Shown: positions 7,381-15,730 of the stretch, piece after piece
Layout: each line of letters opens with the position of its first letter
How positions within the stretch are numbered: the first letter of the stretch is position 1
Assembly (NCBI RefSeq): GCF_027214045.1
Contig: NZ_JAPWHE010000008.1
Location: 1 to 64,000, forward strand
Origin: Castellaniella denitrificans
Lineage (GTDB): Bacteria > Pseudomonadota > Gammaproteobacteria > Burkholderiales > Burkholderiaceae_B
DNA length: 64,000 bases
Direction of reading: 5' to 3'
Translations under genes and position numbers: made by a program
Notes under the pieces: model-generated
The model's input: only the letters and a program-made list of their open reading frames with translations
Databases searched by the model: none
What the model was told of the DNA's origin: nothing

Positions 7381-8784
7381 TCAGAGAATGGGCTGGCCGC
7401 AGGGCATGAATTCGCCCTCGCCCGCCCGGCCCAGAAACTCGAAGTCCTGGCTGACGAGCCGTCCACGCGAAAACGTCATGACAGGCCAGCCGGTGACCGT
7501 GCGGCCTTCATAGGGCGTGTAGTCGACGGCATGATGCAGGCGGTCGTTGCTGATCCGGACTTCCAGGTCCCGGTCCCACAAGGCGATATCGGCATCCGCG
7601 CCGATCATGATCGAACCTTTCCGGGGATAGAGCCCGTACAGTTTGGCGGGCTGCGTGGATGTCAGGGCCACGAACTGGTGAAGGCTGATGCGCCCGGATG
7701 CGACCCCGCCCGAGAACAGCAGCGGCAGCCGGGTTTCGAGCCCGGGAATGCCATTGGGGATGTACTGGAATTTCTGCTCTTTGCCATTGAGCTTCTTGCC
7801 CTGGGCATCGTCGTACGAGAACGGCGCATGGTCCGACGAAAAAACGGAGAACACATTGTGGGCGAGCGCCCGCCAGACGGCCTCCTGGTTCTGCTGATCG
7901 CGGGGCGGGGGACTGCACACGCACTTGGCGCCCTCATAGCCCTCATGCCCCAGATCCTCGGCCGTGAGATACAGGTATTGCGGGCAAGTCTCGGCATAGA
8001 TCCTCTGCCCGCGACCATGGGCCCAGCGGATCTGCTCGATGGCTTCGCTGCCCGATACATGCACGATCAGAATCGGGACATCGACCAGTTCCGAAAAAGT
8101 AATGGCGCGGTGCGTGGCCTCTCGCTCGACCGCCTGCGGCCGGGAGACGGCATGGTACCGGGGCGCGGTATTGCCCTCGGCGACCAGCCGGTCGGTCAGC
8201 CAGGAAATGCAATCGGAATTCTCCGCATGCACCATGACCAGCGCCCCTTCGCGACGCGCCACGTCGAGCACCTCGAGGATCTGGCGGTCATTGAGTTTCA
8301 GGTCGTCATAGGTCATGTAGATCTTGAACGAGGTGTAGCCCTCGCGGATCAGCGCGGGCAATTCCTCGCTCAGGACCCGGGGCGTCGGGTCGGACACGAT
8401 CATGTGGAAGGCATAGTCCACGCAGGCCTTGCCCTCGGCGCGACGGTGGTAATCCTCGACCGCGGCCCTCAGGGACTGCCCTTTCATCTGCGCCGCGAAG
8501 GGGATGACCGTCGTGGTGCCGCCGCAGGCCGCCGAGCGGGTTCCGCTGGTGAAATCATCCGCCATGCGCAAGCCGAACTCCATCGGCTGATCCAGGTGGC
8601 AATGGGCATCGACGCCGCCCGGCAGCGTGAGCAGGCCGCTGGCGTCCACGGTCCGCCCGGCCTCGCCCAGGTGACGGCCAAGCGCGACGATCTTGCCGTC
8701 GCGGATACCGATATCGGTGCTGAAGCGGTCAGACGCGGTGACGACATCGGCGTTCGTGATGAGCAAATCGAAGGGGGAAGCCAT
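7381..8784 (-). CDS. Dihydropyrimidinase / D-hydantoinase family amidohydrolase
   Basis: A 467-residue cyclic amidohydrolase of near-normal family length. The binuclear zinc site is complete: His61 and His63 in DAHCHLD, the carboxylated lysine Lys154 in SFKIYMTYDD, His186 in VHAEN, a second His in LIVHVSGSEA and Asp in FSSDHAPF. The family opens dihydropyrimidines, 5-substituted hydantoins or related rings to N-carbamoyl acids. The ATG at 8784 is chosen because AGGAG precedes it by about 7 nt. It is the first gene of a two-gene unit with the FAH-family gene, divergent from the TRAP operon. Confidence 0.92.
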   Translation of the reverse strand: MASPFDLLITNADVVTASDRFSTDIGIRDGKIVALGRHLGEAGRTVDASGLLTLPGGVDAHCHLDQPMEFGLRMADDFTSGTRSAACGGTTTVIPFAAQMKGQSLRAAVEDYHRRAEGKACVDYAFHMIVSDPTPRVLSEELPALIREGYTSFKIYMTYDDLKLNDRQILEVLDVARREGALVMVHAENSDCISWLTDRLVAEGNTAPRYHAVSRPQAVEREATHRAITFSELVDVPILIVHVSGSEAIEQIRWAHGRGQRIYAETCPQYLYLTAEDLGHEGYEGAKCVCSPPPRDQQNQEAVWRALAHNVFSVFSSDHAPFSYDDAQGKKLNGKEQKFQYIPNGIPGLETRLPLLFSGGVASGRISLHQFVALTSTQPAKLYGLYPRKGSIMIGADADIALWDRDLEVRISNDRLHHAVDYTPYEGRTVTGWPVMTFSRGRLVSQDFEFLGRAGEGEFMPCGQPIL

Positions 8785-9203
8785 GAATACTCCTGAAGGC
8801 ACGGGGTGGGGGCCGGGCGAGAAGGCCGGGGGCACATCGGGTCAAGCCTGGAATCCAAGTGCTTCAATGATATTTTTAAGAAAAGATTGTCCACATAAGT
8901 GTTTTCACTAATACGAACAAATTACAAACACTTGGCGAACATTAAATTTGTTATTTTTATGCTTTGTTTTCAATGAATTGAGATTATCACACAGATCAAA
9001 AAAATATTTTTGTCACATGGACAAGATATGCGAAATTTCCATAACCAACATAATTGCAAAGAAATTCTTTGACTTATTGTACACAATCTAGATATGCTCT
9101 CACTACCAAAGAGTGACGGTGCGCAGGCGGCCCAACGGCTCAACCATGCGGACAACACCAAAGTCACGGATCACCCATGAGCCAATCCGGCAAGGAGACA
9201 AGC
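8785..9203. promoter_or_regulatory. AT-rich divergent control region between hydantoinase and TRAP operons
   Basis: About 420 bp without a gene, strongly AT-rich from about 8870 to 9110 in an otherwise GC-rich region. Rightward promoter: -35 TTGACT (9069-9074), 18-nt spacer, -10 TATGCT (9093-9098). The dyad ATTGTACACAAT (9076-9087) lies in its spacer. A second copy, ATTGTCCACATAA (8886-8898), sits about 100 bp upstream of the hydantoinase start. These fit operators for a GntR regulator repressing both directions. No other feature is visible here. Confidence 0.62.
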
Positions 9204-10256
9204 ATGAAACAGCTATTCCAGGCAACGGCGCTCGCTTTCGCGTGCGTGGCATCCACGACGGCGTGGGCCGAGCCCGCAACCCTCAAGGTGCTGGGCAACT
9301 TCACAGGCAACAAGAAACAGGTCGAACTGGTCGAACAACCCTTTTTCATGGGGCTGCCCAAGGAAACCGGCATCTCGTCGAAAATCGGCTACAGCCCGAT
9401 GGACCTGGTCAACGTCAAGGCCGCCGACGCGCTGCGCCTGCTGAAATCGGGTGCTTTCGACGTCGCCTCGGTGCAGATCGGGCTGGCGGCGCGCGACGAC
9501 CCCTTCCTGGAAGGCATCGACCTCGCCGGGATCGCAACGAACCTCGCCGACCAGCGCAAGGTCGTGGACGCGATCCGCGAGGAATTCGATCGCGAGGTCC
9601 AGACCCGCTTCAACTCCAAAGTCATGACCCTCTGGCCCTTCGGGCCGCAGATCCTGTTCTGCAAGAAGGCGATCGACAACATGGATGATTTCAAGGGCAC
9701 GAAAGTGCGCACCTTCACGACCTCGATGGCGAGCATGATCGAGGGCCTGGGCGGTTCGCCGGTCACCCTGCAATACGGCGAGGTCTATCTCGCCCTGCAG
9801 CGCGGCGTGGTCGATTGCGGCGTGACCGCCTCCTCGGCGGGCAACGGCGGCAAGTGGCCCGAAGTGACCAGCCATCTGCTGCCGCTGGCGGTCTCCAACG
9901 CGATGCAGGGCCATTTCATCAACCTGGATACCTGGAAACAGTTCACGCCCGAACAACAGGCGAAGCTGACGGCGGCGTTCAAGAAGATGGAAGACGACAT
10001 GTGGGCGCTGGCGGCCAACATCGATGCGGACGCCACCGCCTGCAACACCGGCAAGGACTCGTGCAAGGAGCATACGAAGTACAAGATGACCCTGGGCACG
10101 ATCTCCGACGCCGAGCAGGCGCGCCTCAAGACGGTCGTCAACCGTGACGTGCTGCCCGAGTGGGGACGGAATTGCAATGCCGTCATCCCGGACTGCACCG
10201 CACGCTGGAACGCAACGGTCGGCAAAGCCATGGGCTACGACATCGCCGTCAAATAA
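9204..10256 (+). CDS. TRAP transporter substrate-binding protein (DctP family)
   Basis: A periplasmic receptor of 350 residues with a signal peptide (MKQLFQATALAFACVASTTAWA, mature from about residue 23). It has the DctP fold text FKGTKVRTFTTSMASMIEGL and SPVTLQYGEVYLALQRGVVD. TRAP receptors usually bind carboxylates through a conserved Arg; Arg in KVRTF fits. The C-terminal part has four closely placed cysteines (TACNTGKDSC and RNCNAVIPDC), which suggests disulfides and is unusual. The ATG at 9204 is preceded by AAGGAGAC. First gene of the dctPQM operon, so it sets the substrate of the locus, plausibly a carboxylated ureido or imide compound. Confidence 0.9.
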   Translation: MKQLFQATALAFACVASTTAWAEPATLKVLGNFTGNKKQVELVEQPFFMGLPKETGISSKIGYSPMDLVNVKAADALRLLKSGAFDVASVQIGLAARDDPFLEGIDLAGIATNLADQRKVVDAIREEFDREVQTRFNSKVMTLWPFGPQILFCKKAIDNMDDFKGTKVRTFTTSMASMIEGLGGSPVTLQYGEVYLALQRGVVDCGVTASSAGNGGKWPEVTSHLLPLAVSNAMQGHFINLDTWKQFTPEQQAKLTAAFKKMEDDMWALAANIDADATACNTGKDSCKEHTKYKMTLGTISDAEQARLKTVVNRDVLPEWGRNCNAVIPDCTARWNATVGKAMGYDIAVK

Positions 10257-10286
10257 GCCGCGCGCCGCCCTCCCAGGAGAACTCTC

Positions 10287-10913
10287 ATGGCCAGACTCAA
10301 TCCTGTCGCCCGGGCGTGCGCGCCCGTGGCGCAAGGAGCCGCGATCCTCTCGGGATACGCGCTGCTCTTTCTCTCGGTACTCATCACATACGATGTGATC
10401 GCCCGCAAGGCGTTCGACGCGCCATCGATCGGCTCCGATGAAATCGGCGGCTACATCGTGGCCGCCATGGCGGCCTTCGGCTTCACCCATGCCCTGCTGC
10501 AGCACGCGCATACCCGGATCGACGTCTTTTACCAGTGGATGCCCGCCCCCCTGCGCACGGTGGCCAATCTGACGGCCATGGGTGGCCTGTTCCTGTTCGC
10601 GGGCTTCATCGCCTGGCGCGGCTGGGGCACGCTGATGGAAAGCATCGAATTCGGCAGCACCGCCAGCACGCCGCTGCGCACGCCGCAATGGATGCCGCAA
10701 TCTCTCTGGTTCGCGGGACTGGCGCTCTTCGCGGCGGTCTCCCTGCTGTTGTTTCTCCATGCGCTATGGCTGACCCTGCGCGGCCAGTCGCGGATCGCCC
10801 TGCTGCTTTACGGCCCGCAGACACTGGAAGAAGAGATCGCCCTGGAGCGCATGGACGTCGAAGGGCTCGACGACCGCGTCCCGCCCACGCCTCTGCCTGG
10901 AGAAACACGATGA
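10287..10913 (+). CDS. TRAP transporter small membrane subunit (DctQ family)
   Basis: A 208-residue inner-membrane protein with four predicted helices and the DctQ signature SDEIGGYIVAAMAAFGFTHA. It pairs with the large permease subunit. The C-terminus carries an acidic cytoplasmic tail (LEEEIALERMDVEGLDD) longer than usual. AGGAGA precedes the ATG by about 7 nt. It overlaps the DctM gene by ATGA, indicating coupled translation. Confidence 0.9.
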   Translation: MARLNPVARACAPVAQGAAILSGYALLFLSVLITYDVIARKAFDAPSIGSDEIGGYIVAAMAAFGFTHALLQHAHTRIDVFYQWMPAPLRTVANLTAMGGLFLFAGFIAWRGWGTLMESIEFGSTASTPLRTPQWMPQSLWFAGLALFAAVSLLLFLHALWLTLRGQSRIALLLYGPQTLEEEIALERMDVEGLDDRVPPTPLPGETR

Positions 10914-12211
10914 TCGACTTCGGAAGCGCCGCCATCGGCTTTCTGATCATGCTCGGCCTGATGCTCACGGGCATCAGCATTGCCGCATCCCTCTTCCTGA
11001 CCGCCTCGCTGGGCGCCCTGCTCTACCTGGGCCTGCCCACACTCATGTCCTTCGGCAACACGATGTGGGGCGTGCTCAATGACTTCATCCTGACCTGCAT
11101 CCCCTTGTTCATCCTGCTCGGGGAAATCCTGGTGCGCGCCGGGGTCACGGACCGGATGTACCGGACCTTGTCCGATTGGCTGGCCCCTTTGCCGGGCGGC
11201 CTGCTGCATTCCAACATCGGAGCGTGTTCGATTTTCGCCGCGATCTCCGGGTCCTCGGTCGCCACCGCCGCCACCATGGGCACGGTGGCGCTGCCGGCCA
11301 TGCAGGCGCGTCGCTACAACGAGCGCCTGGTGCTCGGCACCGTGGCCGCGGGCGGTACCCTGGGCATCCTCATTCCTCCCAGCATCAACATGATCGTCTA
11401 CGGCGCGATCACCAATACCTCGATCGGCAAGCTGTTCATCGCCGGGATCGTGCCGGGCCTGCTGCTGGCCGGTCTGTTCATGGTGCTGATCATGGTGATG
11501 TGCGTCCTCAAGCCCTCGCTGGCCGGCGACAAGGAGCAACTGCCCCCCCTGCGCGAACGACTCCGGAACCTGGTGGGTTTCATTCCCCCGGGCCTTGTGT
11601 TCTTCATCGTCATGGGCGGCATCTACCTGGGCTGGGCCACCCCCACCGAGGCGGCCGCGCTGGGCGTCGTCATGTCGATGCTGATCGCGGCCTGGTACCG
11701 CAAGCTCACCGTCCGGATGCTGCACGAGGCCTTCCTGTCGACCATGCGCACCACCGCGATGGTGCTGCTGATCATCATCGGGGCCTTTTTCCTGAACTAT
11801 GTGATCGGCATGCTGGGCGTCCCGCAGGCCGTCTCGTCCTATGTGGCGGCGCTGGGCACCTCGCCACTCGAGACGCTCTGGATCCTGGTCATCTTCTACC
11901 TGATCCTGGGCAGCTTCCTCGAAACCCTGTCCATGATGATCGCGACGGTGCCGGTGATCGTGCCCCTGGTCGTCTCCCTGGGATACGACCCGGTCTGGTT
12001 CGGCATCTTCCTCGTCCTCATGATGGAGCTGTCCCTGATCACCCCGCCGGTGGGGATGAATCTTTACGTGGTGCAAGGCATCCGCGGCAAGGGCTCGGTC
12101 ATCGACGTCATCCGCGGATCCATGCCCTTCGTGCTGATCATGCTGCTGATGACGGCGCTGATCATCTTCTTCCCGGACATCGTCTTGTGGCTGCCCGGAA
12201 AGATCGCATAG
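10910..12211 (+). CDS. TRAP transporter large permease subunit (DctM family)
   Basis: A 433-residue protein with about twelve membrane helices that carries the sodium-driven transport path. Family landmarks are LLGEILVRAGVTDRMY, GSSVATAATMGTVALPAM, GGTLGILIPPSINMIVYG, GWATPTEAAALG and LITPPVGMNLYV. The length matches typical DctM. It follows DctQ with a 4-bp overlap. The arylmalonate decarboxylase-like gene starts 79 bp downstream in the same direction. Confidence 0.93.
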   Translation: MIDFGSAAIGFLIMLGLMLTGISIAASLFLTASLGALLYLGLPTLMSFGNTMWGVLNDFILTCIPLFILLGEILVRAGVTDRMYRTLSDWLAPLPGGLLHSNIGACSIFAAISGSSVATAATMGTVALPAMQARRYNERLVLGTVAAGGTLGILIPPSINMIVYGAITNTSIGKLFIAGIVPGLLLAGLFMVLIMVMCVLKPSLAGDKEQLPPLRERLRNLVGFIPPGLVFFIVMGGIYLGWATPTEAAALGVVMSMLIAAWYRKLTVRMLHEAFLSTMRTTAMVLLIIIGAFFLNYVIGMLGVPQAVSSYVAALGTSPLETLWILVIFYLILGSFLETLSMMIATVPVIVPLVVSLGYDPVWFGIFLVLMMELSLITPPVGMNLYVVQGIRGKGSVIDVIRGSMPFVLIMLLMTALIIFFPDIVLWLPGKIA

Positions 12212-12243
12212 CGAATCCGCCTCCCCCTACCCGTCCTTCATCC

Positions 12244-12265
12244 GTCCCGCGCGCACGCGCGGGAC
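12244..12265 (+). repeat. Intercistronic inverted repeat between dctM and the decarboxylase-like gene
   Basis: A perfect 10-bp inverted repeat (12244-12253 with 12256-12265) separated by two bases, lying between two co-directional genes. No T-run follows. It could cap the 3' end of the dctPQM message or tune expression of the downstream gene. Confidence 0.45.
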
Positions 12266-12290
12266 ACCGCTTTCCAAAAGGCCATTCATC

Positions 12291-13019
12291 ATGAAACAAC
12301 GCATTCTCCTCGGCATGCTGACGCCTTCCTCCAACACGTCGCTCGAACCGCTGACCAGCGCGATCGTCAGCGAACTGCCGGGTGTCTCGGCGCACTTCTC
12401 GCGCTTCACGGTCACCGAGATCTCGCTCCAGGACCAGGCCCTGGGACAATTCGACGACAGCAAGATCCTCGAAGCCGCGAGGTTGCTGGCCGACGCGCGG
12501 GTCGACGTGATCGGCTGGAGCGGCACCGCCGCGAGCTGGATGGGCTTCGACACCGATGAAACACTTTGCCGGCGCATCACCGAGGCCACCGGCATCCCCG
12601 CGACCACCTCCGTGCTGGCGCTGAACGAAATCCTCGATAAGACCGGCGTCAGGGAACTGGGCCTGATCAGCCCCTACCTCAAGTCCGTCCAGGACAAAAT
12701 CATCGAGAACTATGCGCGGGCGGGCATCCGGATCCCGGCCGAGCGGCACCTGGATCTGCACGTCAATTATTCGTTCGCGGAAGTGACCGAAACACAGATC
12801 CTGGAGATGGCCGGCTCCGTGGCCAGCCATCGCCCCGACGCCATGACCGTCATGTGCACGAATCTGAAAGGCGCGCAGCTGGCGGCGCGTATCGAGGAAG
12901 AGACCGGGATTCCCCTGTACGACTCCGTCTCCACCGTGGTCTGGAAATCCCTGCTGCTCGCCGGCTTCGACGTGCGCAAGGTCAAGGGCTGGGGCGGCCT
13001 TTTCCAGAACGTATCCTGA
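12291..13019 (+). CDS. Arylmalonate decarboxylase / maleate isomerase-like protein (Asp/Glu racemase superfamily)
   Basis: A 242-residue member of the racemase superfamily. The strand that carries the first Cys in racemases and maleate isomerases reads VIGWSGTAASW here, with Gly in that place. The second Cys is kept in VMCTNLKG. One Cys plus Gly is the pattern of arylmalonate decarboxylase from Bordetella bronchiseptica (Gly74, Cys188, Tyr126). Tyr in LISPYLKSV and the end GWGGLF also resemble that enzyme, although the Gly-Gly after Cys188 is Thr-Asn here. A decarboxylase or isomerase of a malonate- or maleate-like acid is therefore more likely than a racemase. Co-transcription with dctPQM is probable. 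Confidence 0.75.
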   Translation: MKQRILLGMLTPSSNTSLEPLTSAIVSELPGVSAHFSRFTVTEISLQDQALGQFDDSKILEAARLLADARVDVIGWSGTAASWMGFDTDETLCRRITEATGIPATTSVLALNEILDKTGVRELGLISPYLKSVQDKIIENYARAGIRIPAERHLDLHVNYSFAEVTETQILEMAGSVASHRPDAMTVMCTNLKGAQLAARIEEETGIPLYDSVSTVVWKSLLLAGFDVRKVKGWGGLFQNVS

Positions 13020-13080
13020 AGTGCCGGGTGCCGGCCCGGGCGCACAGCGCCCTTGGCCGGCCCCGCGGGACGCGACGGGC

Positions 13081-13116
13081 CGCGCGGCGGCTCAGGGACG
13101 CGCGGCGGCTCAGGGA
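13081..13116. repeat. 18-bp tandem duplication at the amidase 3' end
   Basis: The 18-bp unit at 13081-13098 is repeated exactly at 13099-13116. The second copy contains the amidase stop codon (13110-13112). The duplication therefore lies just past the end of the reading frame and leaves the protein intact. It looks like a recent slippage event in a GC-rich stretch. Confidence 0.85.
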
Positions 13117-14540
13117 CGCGCGCCGGCCTCGGGAACCCGGTAGGCGAAACCGTGCCGTTCCAGCTCGGCGGCCAGCGTCAGCAGCATGTCTTCGCAGTGG
13201 GGGCGGGCGATCAGTTGCAGCCCGACCGGCAGGCCATCCCGGGTGAAACCGCAAGGGATCGAGATCGAGGGAAAACCGACCAGCGAAATCAGGTACGTCA
13301 CCCGCAGATAGTCGATGATGTTGGCCATCGGGGTGCCTTCGATCTCGAGGACGTCCTCCTGCGTGTTCAGGAAGGGCGGCACCGAAGCGCTGACGGCGGC
13401 GAGAATGTCGTAGTCCTGGAAGAACCGCACGAAGGACTGGTAGACCTTGCCGCGCAGCGCCTCCGCCCGCAACAGATCGTGGGCCGTGATGCCCGCGCCG
13501 CGCTCCACATTCCACGCAAAGGACGGTGTGCACAGATCGCGGTGCTCACGACACATTCCGGAGAACGAAAAATGCAGATTGGCCGCGCGCACGGTTTCGA
13601 AGGCCTGTTGCGCGCCAGCGGTCTCCGGCGCACCGGCCGTCAGGTCCAGGCCCAGCGCGCGCATGCGTTCGATGGCGGCATCGAACACGCCGCGCACCTC
13701 GGAATGGATCACCGCGAATCCCATGTCCGCGCAATGCGCGATCCGCAGGCCGGCAACCGGATCTCCGCCGGCGGCGATCGGCATGCCCATGGAGAGCGGA
13801 TCGCGCGGATCCGGACCGGACAGCGCCGTGAATGCGAGCCTCGCGTCGCGCACGGTCCGCGCGAGAATGCCGTGAGCACTGATCCCGTTCCACGGCAACG
13901 CCTTGGGCACGCTCGGGATGCCGCCCGGCGTGGGCCGGAAGCCCACGATGCCGCAAAAGCTTGCCGGCGTGCGCACGGAGCCCCCCAGATCGGTGCCTTG
14001 GGCGAGCGGGATCATGCCATCGGCGACGGCCGCCGCCGAGCCGCCGCTGGAGCCGCCGCTGGAATAGTCCAGATTCCAGGGGTTGGCCGTGGGGCCGCGC
14101 AGGGGGTTCGTGCAGACCGCGCCGCAAGCGAATTCCGGCGTGTTGGTCTTGCCCAGGATGATGGCGCCCGCCTGTCTGAGCCGCGCGACGACGAGCTCGT
14201 CCGTATCGGGCACGAAGTGCTCGCGGATGCGCGACCCGTAGGTCGTGCGGATCCCGGCGGTCGCGGTGTTGTCCTTGACTCCCACCGGGATCCCGTGCAA
14301 TGGCCCGAGGATTTCGCCGCGGGCCAGGGCGCGGTCGGCGGCATCCGCCTGGGCCAGCGCCTGGTCGCCGCACACCGTGATGAAGGCTTGCAGGCGATCA
14401 TCGCGGTGCTCGATCCGTTCCAGACAGGCCTCGACCAGATCGCGCGAACGGATGCTCCGCTTCCGGATGGCCTCGGCCAATGTCGTCGCATCGGCATGGC
14501 AAAGAGCTTCCGCGTCGAAAGCGCGCTTGTCGATAGGCAT
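13110..14540 (-). CDS. Amidase-signature family amidohydrolase
   Basis: A 476-residue amidase with the complete Ser-cis-Ser-Lys centre: Lys89 in GVKDN, cis-Ser near 164 in YSSGGSSGGSAAAVADG, and nucleophile Ser188 in GTDLGGSVRTPA. The family hydrolyses linear amides, including half-amides of dicarboxylic acids made by imidases. GGAGGA precedes the ATG by about 5 nt. It lies 45 bp downstream of the cyclase-family gene on the same strand. In this locus it would suit the second hydrolytic step, from open-chain amide to acid plus ammonia; that role is inferred. Confidence 0.9.
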   Translation of the reverse strand: MPIDKRAFDAEALCHADATTLAEAIRKRSIRSRDLVEACLERIEHRDDRLQAFITVCGDQALAQADAADRALARGEILGPLHGIPVGVKDNTATAGIRTTYGSRIREHFVPDTDELVVARLRQAGAIILGKTNTPEFACGAVCTNPLRGPTANPWNLDYSSGGSSGGSAAAVADGMIPLAQGTDLGGSVRTPASFCGIVGFRPTPGGIPSVPKALPWNGISAHGILARTVRDARLAFTALSGPDPRDPLSMGMPIAAGGDPVAGLRIAHCADMGFAVIHSEVRGVFDAAIERMRALGLDLTAGAPETAGAQQAFETVRAANLHFSFSGMCREHRDLCTPSFAWNVERGAGITAHDLLRAEALRGKVYQSFVRFFQDYDILAAVSASVPPFLNTQEDVLEIEGTPMANIIDYLRVTYLISLVGFPSISIPCGFTRDGLPVGLQLIARPHCEDMLLTLAAELERHGFAYRVPEAGARP

Positions 14541-14585
14541 GGGGTCCTCCGGTTTGCGTGGCGTGCCTGCCCGATCAGGCCGGTC

Positions 14586-15359
14586 TTATTCCTCGACGAA
14601 CGCCACGGGACGGCACCAGCCCCCCGAAGCGCGCTCGATCAGGATCGGGAAAATGCCGACCTTGAAGCCGTGCGTGGGCAATTCGTTGAGGCGGGCCATT
14701 TTTTCGACGTGGCAGTATTCCTTGTCACGCCCGGCGTAATGCCCCGGGAAAAAGGCTGCCTTGTCGCCATTCTTGAGGGCTTCGGCCATGGTCGGAATGG
14801 GAATGTCCCAGCCCCATCCATCCGTGCCCATCATGCGGATGCCCTGCTCGATGAGCCACAGTGTCGATTCGCGGCCCATCCCGGGATGGCGCATCACCCA
14901 GTCCACCTTGTCGAAATCGCGCCAGCGGTCGGTACGGATGAGGACGATGTCGCCCGGCTTGAGCTGGTAGTCGATCTTCTTGAGCGCTTCCTTCAGATCG
15001 TCCACGCCGATGACCCTGCCGGCCTCCATCCACGAGAAATCCAGCACGACCCCGTCCCCGTAGCACCAGTCCAGGGGGATCTGATCGATCGTCTTGGCCG
15101 GCTTGCCTTCGGAAGTCGGACCATAATGGATCGGCGCGTCCATGTGCGTCCCCGCATGCGTCGAAAGCGTGACCCGCTCCATGGCGGCATGCACGCCGGG
15201 CAGGGGCAGATCGTCGGGCTGGATGCCATAAGCCTTGGCGCGCAGCCGGCCCATTTCGAGATGATCGGTATATTCGATGTGCTGTTCCTGCGTATCGAAC
15301 GAAGCGTTGCGAATGGGCAGGCTCAGATCCACCAGGCGCAGTTTCTTGCCTTCAGACAT
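14586..15359 (-). CDS. Cyclase-family metal-dependent hydrolase (kynurenine formamidase / isatin hydrolase fold)
   Basis: A 257-residue protein with the family metal motif His68-Ala-Gly-Thr-His72-Met-Asp74 and His78 (STHAGTHMDAPIHY). It also has PGDIVLIRTD and GTDGWGWD, found in isatin-hydrolase and N-formylkynurenine-formamidase relatives. These enzymes hydrolyse N-acyl or lactam bonds using Mn or Zn. I chose the ATG at 15359, with AGGAGA 7 nt upstream; the open frame extends back into the promoter. It is the first gene of a two-gene unit with the amidase. Confidence 0.87.
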   Translation of the reverse strand: MSEGKKLRLVDLSLPIRNASFDTQEQHIEYTDHLEMGRLRAKAYGIQPDDLPLPGVHAAMERVTLSTHAGTHMDAPIHYGPTSEGKPAKTIDQIPLDWCYGDGVVLDFSWMEAGRVIGVDDLKEALKKIDYQLKPGDIVLIRTDRWRDFDKVDWVMRHPGMGRESTLWLIEQGIRMMGTDGWGWDIPIPTMAEALKNGDKAAFFPGHYAGRDKEYCHVEKMARLNELPTHGFKVGIFPILIERASGGWCRPVAFVEE

Positions 15360-15730
15360 GTCGGTCTCCTGTGATGTGACGGGCTTGGGCACTGATCGAA
15401 GCGCGAACTGAATTCCCGGCATGCGACGCATGGAACCGAGATATTGTCTCCAATCATATATTATTTTGCATACAATAAATAATACCGTCTTGTCCAAGCC
15501 TTGTCAAAATCAGCAAGACCAAGGCAGTCTCTTGGCATCCTGGTCCGTCGCACCGCCCCGGTCTGCAGAGCAGGCTGCCGACCCCTACGGAAACATGCAT
15601 GCTTGAACCAGTTTGTACGTTTTTATTTTAATGATTGTGGACAATAATCAAGTCAGAATCGCAAAATAGCCGTACAATCCTGAGTGCACGGTGTATCCCC
15701 GATCCGAAGCCTTCCGCGACCTTCATTCCT
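15360..15730. promoter_or_regulatory. Divergent control region of the cyclase-amidase unit and GntR 2
   Basis: About 370 bp without a gene. Leftward promoter, nearly consensus: -35 TTGACA (15502-15507), 17-nt spacer, -10 TATTAT (15479-15484). Operator-like sites follow: ATTGTATGCAAA on the minus strand at 15465-15476, at the expected start point, and ATTGTCTCCAAT at 15443-15454. On the GntR side lies the dyad ATTGTGGACAAT (15634-15645). This is the same core as at 4174, 8886 and 9076, linking both units to one regulator. Confidence 0.65.
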
